Below, piece after piece: positions 1 through 5,222 of a DNA stretch of 11,224 nt. Every line of letters begins with the position of its first letter. Positions within the stretch are counted from its first letter, which is position 1. A model generated the notes under the pieces. That model was not told the DNA's origin. It saw nothing but the letters and a program-made list of their open reading frames with translations, and searched no databases. Origin of the DNA: HGM13006 sp964514175 (lineage in GTDB: Bacteria; Bacillota; Clostridia; Oscillospirales; Oscillospiraceae); the NCBI GenBank assembly GCA_964514175.1, contig CAZEPQ010000058.1, positions 1-11,224 on the forward strand, written 5' to 3'. A program made the translations under genes and the position numbers.

Positions 1-311
1 GCGGCTGCCTGATCTGCGGCAACCATTTCCGTATGCTGGTGAGCCAGTTCGGCGTTACCAACATGGATGAGTTTGAGTTCACCGAGGAGGAGCAGGATCT
101 GATCGACTTTGCTGCCGCCATGAGCGAGGATATCAACCACATTCCTGACGAGATCTACGAGCGTCTGCAGAACCGCTACGACGAGGAAACGCTGGTGGTG
201 CTGCTGCTCAACGCCGTTCTCACCCAGGCCAACAACCACTTCAACAACATTGTGGGCGTGGAACTGGACGAGCATTTGAAGCCCTACTATGTGGAGGGTG
301 AATTCGACTAA
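1..311 (+). CDS. Carboxymuconolactone decarboxylase / AhpD-like protein (C-terminal part, 5' end cut by window)
   Basis: The reading frame is open from base 3 to the TAA at 309-311, so the gene enters from the left edge. The ATG at 33 is internal, because coding continues upstream of it. Just before it the frame reads GCLICGNHFRM, a C-x-x-C-x-x-H motif like the redox-active or catalytic motif of AhpD/carboxymuconolactone-decarboxylase proteins. The C-terminal helix (DEETLVVLLLNAVLTQANNHFNN) resembles the late helix of that family, where an asparagine-rich segment follows a run of hydrophobics. Members are small all-alpha proteins acting as peroxidase-type thiol enzymes or decarboxylases, and many have unknown substrates. 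The stop lies 17 bases before the next start, so it is probably co-transcribed with the flavoprotein genes. Codon use favours GAG, CTG, AAC and CGT, as in well-expressed genes. The family call is from motif pattern only, and the true N-terminus is not visible. Confidence 0.68.
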   Translation, partial: GCLICGNHFRMLVSQFGVTNMDEFEFTEEEQDLIDFAAAMSEDINHIPDEIYERLQNRYDEETLVVLLLNAVLTQANNHFNNIVGVELDEHLKPYYVEGEFD

Positions 312-328
312 TTTAAGGGGGAAGAATA

Positions 329-2311
329 ATGGGATACAATCAGCTTGATCCCTTGTTTGAGCCGCTGACAGTGCGGGGGAAGACCTATAAAAACCGCATT
401 GCAGCGGCTCCCCTTGGCAATGTATCCATTTCGCCCGATGGCAGCTATCCGGAAAGCTCCTTCGTTTGGTATGAAAAACGTGCCAAAGGCGGCTGCGGTG
501 AGGTCATGGTGTCGGAAACTCCTGTGGATTATGACTATGCCAATCGACTGGCGGCTGCGGTCATCGACTATACGGATATTGGCTCGCCCCATTTTCAGAG
601 CCTGAAAAGGTATGTGGACATGCTTCATTCCTATGGCGTCATTGCAACGGTGGAGCTGAATCACTGCGGCGCAAACCGCTTTGCCTCCGCCGGTCAGCTT
701 GGACCCATCGGTCCCACTGGCTATGTCCGGGCAGACGGCGTTGCTGTGACTGAAATGGACGAGGAACTTATGGCCCTGACGGCGGAGCATTTTGCCCAGG
801 CGGCGTTCTATTTTAGTCAGGCGGGCTTTGATGGGGTGGTGCCCCATATGGGCTCCGGGTGGCTTTTGCAGCAGTTTCTTTCACCCCTGACCAACCATCG
901 GGAGGATGAATACGGCGGCTCCACAGAGAACCGTGTTCGGTTTCCCATCTGTGTGCTGAAGGCCATTCGGGAAAAGTGTGGGGAAGAGCTTCTCATCATA
1001 CCCCGTTTCTGCGCCGACGAAGGAGTTCCCGGCGGCTATGATCTTGCGGAGGGCGTGGAGATTGCCAAGCTGCTGGAACCCTGGGTAGACATGCTCCATC
1101 TGGTGCGGGGCGTTTATTACGAGCCGGTTCGTAGCGGGGAGTATTCGTCCATGTTTTCTCAGCATGCCCCCAACCGGGCCCTTTCTGAAAGCATAAAAAA
1201 AGCGGTACAGATCCCGGTTGTACTCTCCGGCGGTATTTCCGACCCGGATGAGGCAGCGGAGCTGATCCGCAGCGGCAAGGCGGATATGATCGCACTGGGA
1301 CGCCAGATGTTGGCGGACCCGGATTGGGCGGTCAAGGCGGAAACGGGACGGAAGGAGGACATTGCCAAATGTCTGCGCTGCTTCCGATGCTTCCCCGGCC
1401 CCTTGCAGGACACGGGAGGAAAGCCATTAAAGCCCCCGGACAAAAAATGTACGGTGAATCCCACGGCTGACCTGACGGAGCTTCAGCCGCCGGTGGAGAC
1501 GTGGCCCCTGCCACAGGAAAAGCGAAATGTTCTGGTGGTAGGCGGAGGGCCTGCGGGCATGATGGCTGCCGCCACTGCGGCCCAGCGGGGACATCAGGTG
1601 ACCTTGCTGGAGCAAAGGGAAATGCCGGGAGGGCATCTTCCCGAAATGGCTGCGGACCCCTATAAGAAGGGCTTTGTGGAGTTTGGCAGACTGCTGGAAA
1701 GAAGATGCGTCAGCGCCGGGGTGGAAATGAAATATAACTGCCCCGCAACGGCGGAGCTTTTGTACCAAACCCAGGCGGATGCGGTGATTTTTGCGGTGGG
1801 TTCCGAGCCCATCGGCCCCGTGATCCCCGGAAGTGAGAAGTGCATCCAGGCGGCCCATATCGGACGGCATCTTCCGATGAAGGAGAAGCATGTGGCTATC
1901 ATTGGCGGCGGCCTGGTGGGCTGTGAGACGGCGCTTCTGCTTGCCGAGCAGGGCGTCCGGGTGGAACTGCTGGAAATGCAGGAGGCTGTGGCGAAGGACG
2001 CGGGGCCCATGCATCGGGTGGCCTTGCTTGAAAAGATGAAGGAAAACAATATATCGGTTCATACAGCCGCGGTTTGCTCCCATGTGGAGGGAACCAAGGT
2101 TCTATACACTCAAAATGGGGAGGAAAAGACACTGGATACGGAGCTGGTGCTGCTGGCGCTGGGGCTGCGCTCCAACGGTCCCGGGGCTAGGGCTCTGGCC
2201 GAAGTTTTGCCGGAGGGAACCGAAGTGTTTTATATTGGCGACTGCGCCAATGGCACAAAAATTCAGGACGCAGTGGAACAAGGATATCTTACTGCCATGA
2301 AAATCATATAG
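329..2311 (+). CDS. Old Yellow Enzyme / 2-enoate reductase-type FMN, 4Fe-4S, FAD oxidoreductase (660 aa)
   Basis: The length and domain order match the 2,4-dienoyl-CoA reductase / 2-enoate reductase / trimethylamine dehydrogenase / BaiCD group. Residues ~1-345 form an FMN TIM barrel, with QFLSP at 182-186, YGGSTENR at 195-202 and the phosphate-binding GRQML near 324. A 4Fe-4S cluster site follows at C348, C351, C354 and C374 (CTVNP). An FAD/NAD(P) half has GGGPAG at 405-410 and a second Rossmann motif GGGLVG at 526-531. Such enzymes pass electrons from NAD(P)H through FAD and Fe-S to FMN, or run in reverse as dehydrogenases, in the cytosol. No signal peptide is present. H173 matches the OYE active-site histidine, but the usual proton-donating tyrosine position is W178. 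The start ATG has AAGGGGGAAG at 315-324. It sits between the AhpD-like and OCD-family genes in one operon. The family is secure. The substrate is unknown, and an enoate, steroid or N-alkyl amine are all possible. Confidence 0.9.
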   Translation: MGYNQLDPLFEPLTVRGKTYKNRIAAAPLGNVSISPDGSYPESSFVWYEKRAKGGCGEVMVSETPVDYDYANRLAAAVIDYTDIGSPHFQSLKRYVDMLHSYGVIATVELNHCGANRFASAGQLGPIGPTGYVRADGVAVTEMDEELMALTAEHFAQAAFYFSQAGFDGVVPHMGSGWLLQQFLSPLTNHREDEYGGSTENRVRFPICVLKAIREKCGEELLIIPRFCADEGVPGGYDLAEGVEIAKLLEPWVDMLHLVRGVYYEPVRSGEYSSMFSQHAPNRALSESIKKAVQIPVVLSGGISDPDEAAELIRSGKADMIALGRQMLADPDWAVKAETGRKEDIAKCLRCFRCFPGPLQDTGGKPLKPPDKKCTVNPTADLTELQPPVETWPLPQEKRNVLVVGGGPAGMMAAATAAQRGHQVTLLEQREMPGGHLPEMAADPYKKGFVEFGRLLERRCVSAGVEMKYNCPATAELLYQTQADAVIFAVGSEPIGPVIPGSEKCIQAAHIGRHLPMKEKHVAIIGGGLVGCETALLLAEQGVRVELLEMQEAVAKDAGPMHRVALLEKMKENNISVHTAAVCSHVEGTKVLYTQNGEEKTLDTELVLLALGLRSNGPGARALAEVLPEGTEVFYIGDCANGTKIQDAVEQGYLTAMKII

Positions 2312-2322
2312 GAGGCTACGGG

Positions 2323-3330
2323 ATGGAACGTGATAATACGCTGCTCTATCTTTCAGAAGCGGATGAGAGAGCGGTCAAGTTAAATATGTCGGACGTGATC
2401 GACGTCCTAGAGGAAGTACACACCGCCAGAAAGCTGGGTAAGGTGCAGCAGCCTCCCAAGCCCGGTCTGCGTCCGGTGGGAAACAAGGGCTTTTTGGATG
2501 GCTATCTGGCCTTTGTGGAGGATACGGAGTACCTGGGCATCAAGTGGCTGTCGGGCTATTTTGAGAATCCTGCCAAGGGACTGCCCTTTATTAACGGTCT
2601 CATTGTCTTAAATGATGTTCAGACCGGTATGCCTCTGTCCGTCATGGGCTGCGGATATGTCACCGGCCTTCGGACCGCAGGCGTCAACGGTATGGCCCTT
2701 CGGCGGCTGGTAACCAAGGAAACGGTGACCATTGGCGTTGTGGGCTGCGGCCTTCAGGGCAGGACCAACCTGATGTCGGCGCTGTCCTGCGGCTGGAATG
2801 TGGAAAAAATTCTGTGCTGGAATATTCGCCGTCCCGGCGCCGAGGCTTATCAGAAGGACATGTCTGCAATGTACCCCGAATACAGCATCGCGGTGGCGGA
2901 TACGCTGGAAGAGGCGGTTTCCCAGGCTGACGTGCTGATCATCGGCGCGCCTCTGGAGCCTGACGGCTCCGCAAGGATCATCCCCAAGGGACTGTTGAAG
3001 CCCGGTGTTACCATTGCCTCCGTGAACGGAGATTCCAGCTTCCTGGAAGAGGCCCTGCCGGAGATCCACCGGGTCTTTGTGGATGATAACGACAGCTATA
3101 CCGCCCGCAGATCCTCCCCCATGATGAGCGACAATATGCCGGAAAAGAGCGAGGAAATCGCAGAGCTGGTCATGGGAAATATCCCCGGACGAAAGAACGA
3201 CCAGGAACGGATCATGATCACGGCAGAGGGCATGGCCATCAACGATGTGAGCTGCGCCTATCTGATGTACAAACGCGCGCTGGAGCAGAATGTTGGCGTA
3301 AAGCTGCCCATTTTTGAAGCAACAAAGTAA
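2323..3330 (+). CDS. Ornithine cyclodeaminase / mu-crystallin family protein (335 aa)
   Basis: The protein fits the NAD(P)-dependent ornithine-cyclodeaminase/mu-crystallin family. GIKWLSGYFENPAKGLP (from 72) carries K74, equivalent to the family substrate-binding lysine. LND.QTGMPLSVM is followed by TGLRTAG with R117, the conserved carboxylate-binding arginine. A Rossmann motif GCGLQG lies at 141-146, and NGD at 235-237 supplies the Asp in the catalytic position. Family members include ornithine cyclodeaminase, archaeal alanine dehydrogenase, ketimine reductases and amino-acid-forming enzymes such as SbnB. All handle an imine or amino-acid-like intermediate, so the presence of K74, R117 and D237 suggests an active enzyme on such a substrate. 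The ribosome binding site GGAGG (2311-2315) overlaps the upstream stop, leaving an 11-base gap and indicating tight coupling to the preceding flavoprotein. The exact reaction cannot be read from sequence, and true ornithine cyclodeaminase is only one option. Confidence 0.87.
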   Translation: MERDNTLLYLSEADERAVKLNMSDVIDVLEEVHTARKLGKVQQPPKPGLRPVGNKGFLDGYLAFVEDTEYLGIKWLSGYFENPAKGLPFINGLIVLNDVQTGMPLSVMGCGYVTGLRTAGVNGMALRRLVTKETVTIGVVGCGLQGRTNLMSALSCGWNVEKILCWNIRRPGAEAYQKDMSAMYPEYSIAVADTLEEAVSQADVLIIGAPLEPDGSARIIPKGLLKPGVTIASVNGDSSFLEEALPEIHRVFVDDNDSYTARRSSPMMSDNMPEKSEEIAELVMGNIPGRKNDQERIMITAEGMAINDVSCAYLMYKRALEQNVGVKLPIFEATK

Positions 3331-3347
3331 GAGAAAGCAGGTTTTAC

Positions 3348-4964
3348 ATGAGCGGAGTATACGATGCGGCAAAGACCTTGCAAAATATCATTGGAACAGC
3401 GCCGGAATTTGACAGGATCGACCAGGAACTTACCTGCGATGTGATCGTCTGCGGCGGCGGCCTTGCAGGCGTTTCGGCCCTGCGGAGCGCAGTGGAGCAG
3501 GGGGCTTCGGCTATCCTGTTTGAAAAGTGCAAGACGGTGCAGGGACGCTCCGGTGCCTTCGGTGCCATTGGATTCCGGGACTATAACAGATTCGGCTGCA
3601 CAACGGAAGAGATGTGCCGAAAGGTTACCGCTGAGATCATCAAGGAAGGCGGCAACCGGGGGGATTATAAGATCGTGCGCTACTGGGCAGAGCACAGCGG
3701 CGAAGATCTGGAGTGGTATATCCAGCCTCTGGGCGGGATCTACATACTGAAAACCACCACGGATACGGTGCCGGAGGGCGTAAGCTACTGGCTGCAGTCC
3801 AGCCGTGCCCCCCTTCCTGCACATTTGGATCCGGATTCTGACTATTACCCCAGCTATCCGGGTGTCTGGCAGTTCCGACCCGGAGGCCACATGCCCGCAT
3901 TGAAAAAGAATTTTGAAGCAGCCATGGATACGGGGCTGGCACAGGCTTTCTTCAACACCCCTGTAAAAAAGCTGCTCAAAGAAAATGACCGGGTGGTAGG
4001 TGTCATTGCGGAAGGCGAGGATGGTACGGTCATCCGGGCCAACGCAAAGGGCGGCGTGATCCTGGCCACCGGAGATTATTCCGGCGACGATGATCTGATG
4101 GAGTTCTACGCCCCTCAGGTGAAGGACAACCTGCGGATCTACGGCAGCCGGGACGCCCAGGGGAAGAAAGCCAATACCGGCGATGGTCATCGTATGGGCG
4201 TATGGGCAGGTGCCAAGCTGGAAGACGGCCCCCATGCCTATGTGGCCCATAATATGGGCGGCCCTCTGGGCATCAACGCATATTTGCAGTTGGATGCCTT
4301 CGGTCGTCGCTTTATGAACGAGGATGCAGGGGGCATGCAGGTGGAGAATCGGCTGGAACGGCTGCCGGGACGATTTGCATGGCAGATTTTTGACAGTGGC
4401 TGGCCTGACTACGCCGGGGATTACTCCATTATCCACGGCACCGTGAGCCATATCTTTGACAAGCAGGCTCAGAAGGATGGAAAAGTCAATCCCACGCTGA
4501 ACAATATGGACGGCTATACCTCCGTGGAGGACGTGGAGAAGGCGGCAGAGAGCGGAAAGCTGCTCAAAGCGGATACCCTGGAAGAGCTGGTGGAAAAGAT
4601 GGGGTTGCCCATGGATGCCGCCCTGAATGCCATTCAGCGGTATAATATGCTGTCTGAGGCTGGGGACGATGTGGATTTCGGCAAAAAGCCCTCCCGTATG
4701 TTCCCTGTGAAAAAGGCCCCCTTCTATGCCTGTAAGCTGACCCCCGCACCGCTGCTGGTGACGGTCAGCGGCCTTATGAGCGATGTGGATGCCCATGCGC
4801 TGGATGAAAACGGTGTGCCCATTTCCGGCCTCTATGTGGCGGGCAATGTGCAGGGCAGTCGTTTCGGCAGCGAGGATCCCTCCATGTTCCCCGGAACCAG
4901 CCACGGCATGGCCCTGACCTATGGCCGTGTGGCGGGACGGAATGCAGCAAGGGAGGCTTTGTGA
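3348..4964 (+). CDS. FAD_binding_2 flavoprotein, fumarate-reductase / ketosteroid-dehydrogenase-like (538 aa)
   Basis: An N-terminal dinucleotide-binding motif GGGLAG (36-41) with E59 at the ribose position is followed by ATGDYSG (240-246), NTGDG (277-281), GRRFMNE (319-325) and a C-terminal FAD-binding block GLYVAGN...GRVAGR (494-531). This is the layout of soluble fumarate-reductase flavoproteins, urocanate/cinnamate-type reductases and 3-ketosteroid dehydrogenases. No FMN-binding domain, haem motif, Tat signal or membrane segment is seen, so it should be cytosolic and receive electrons from another protein. Where flavocytochrome c has the HTMGG substrate histidine, this protein reads VTVSG (471-475), and the downstream substrate arginine is not apparent. 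Fumarate is therefore unlikely. The segment MFPGTSHGMALTYG (513-526) recalls the ketosteroid-dehydrogenase PG block. It lies 17 bases after the OCD-family gene with a weak AGCAGG site. It probably acts in the same pathway. Confidence 0.85.
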   Translation: MSGVYDAAKTLQNIIGTAPEFDRIDQELTCDVIVCGGGLAGVSALRSAVEQGASAILFEKCKTVQGRSGAFGAIGFRDYNRFGCTTEEMCRKVTAEIIKEGGNRGDYKIVRYWAEHSGEDLEWYIQPLGGIYILKTTTDTVPEGVSYWLQSSRAPLPAHLDPDSDYYPSYPGVWQFRPGGHMPALKKNFEAAMDTGLAQAFFNTPVKKLLKENDRVVGVIAEGEDGTVIRANAKGGVILATGDYSGDDDLMEFYAPQVKDNLRIYGSRDAQGKKANTGDGHRMGVWAGAKLEDGPHAYVAHNMGGPLGINAYLQLDAFGRRFMNEDAGGMQVENRLERLPGRFAWQIFDSGWPDYAGDYSIIHGTVSHIFDKQAQKDGKVNPTLNNMDGYTSVEDVEKAAESGKLLKADTLEELVEKMGLPMDAALNAIQRYNMLSEAGDDVDFGKKPSRMFPVKKAPFYACKLTPAPLLVTVSGLMSDVDAHALDENGVPISGLYVAGNVQGSRFGSEDPSMFPGTSHGMALTYGRVAGRNAAREAL

Positions 4965-5050
4965 AGGAAACCGGCGGCGCAAAATATATCTGCCCCCTTT
5001 CCGACGAAACCATTGCCCGGATCCAGCAGGAACTGAGCAAGCCTGAATGA
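4961..5050 (+). CDS. Possible 29-aa peptide overlapping the flavoprotein stop (GTGA)
   Basis: A GTG at 4961 overlaps the TGA of the FAD flavoprotein in a GTGA arrangement and opens a 29-codon frame to TGA 5048-5050, reading MKETGGAKYICPLSDETIARIQQELSKPE. GGGAGG at 4951-4956 lies 4 bases upstream, slightly close but usable, so translational coupling by re-initiation is plausible. The frame fills all the space between the flavoprotein and the terminator beginning near 5057. The peptide is hydrophilic with one cysteine and a predicted amphipathic helix (SDETIARIQQEL). It has no signal or membrane segment. I do not recognise it. It could be a real accessory microprotein, the remnant of a longer gene, or chance. 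Confidence 0.4.
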   Translation: MKETGGAKYICPLSDETIARIQQELSKPE

Positions 5051-5056
5051 AATCAG

Positions 5057-5106
5057 AAACCGCCCGATATGCACCGGTAGTATGCACCGGCATTCGGGCG
5101 GTTTTT
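5057..5106 (+). terminator. Rho-independent terminator of the flavoprotein operon
   Basis: ACCGCCCGA (5059-5067) pairs with TCGGGCGGT (5094-5102) and is followed by a T run. Inner pairs ATGC/GCAT and CGGT/ACCG extend the stem with small bulges. It begins 6 bases after the 29-aa frame and 93 bases after the 538-aa gene. The stem contains the direct repeat TATGCACCGG at 5068-5077 and 5081-5090. Confidence 0.9.
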
Positions 5107-5116
5107 CCTTCTCTTA

Positions 5117-5158
5117 CCACAAATATTGATAGGAAAAGATATATATTTTTTATTGTGG
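5117..5158. promoter_or_regulatory. Imperfect inverted repeat overlapping the -35 of the 682-aa gene
   Basis: CCACAAAT (5117-5124) and ATTGTGG (5152-5158) are inverted copies apart from one extra A. They flank an AT-rich stretch, and the right arm covers the -35 hexamer. This could be an operator, but the arms are short and the spacing is long. No regulator gene is in the window, so the role is a guess. Confidence 0.25.
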
Positions 5159-5181
5159 AAGCTACATAATTGTTGTAAAAT
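5153..5181 (+). promoter_or_regulatory. Sigma-A-type promoter for the 682-aa flavoprotein
   Basis: TTGTGG (5153-5158), a 17-base spacer and TAAAAT (5176-5181) form a good housekeeping promoter between the upstream terminator and the gene start. The expected transcript start near 5188 gives a leader of about 35 bases containing the strong GGAGGAGA site at 5211-5218. This makes the gene a separate transcription unit from the upstream operon. Confidence 0.7.
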
Positions 5182-5222
5182 AAAGCTGTAAACCTAAGAT
5201 TTCCTGAATAGGAGGAGATTTC

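Noticed and set aside
308..847. A 179-codon minus-strand frame
   Set aside because: Antisense to the conserved FMN barrel of the 660-aa protein; no ribosome site or domain.
2323..3330. Naming the OCD-family gene as true ornithine cyclodeaminase or alanine dehydrogenase
   Set aside because: Family motifs do not separate these activities, and the context gives no proof.
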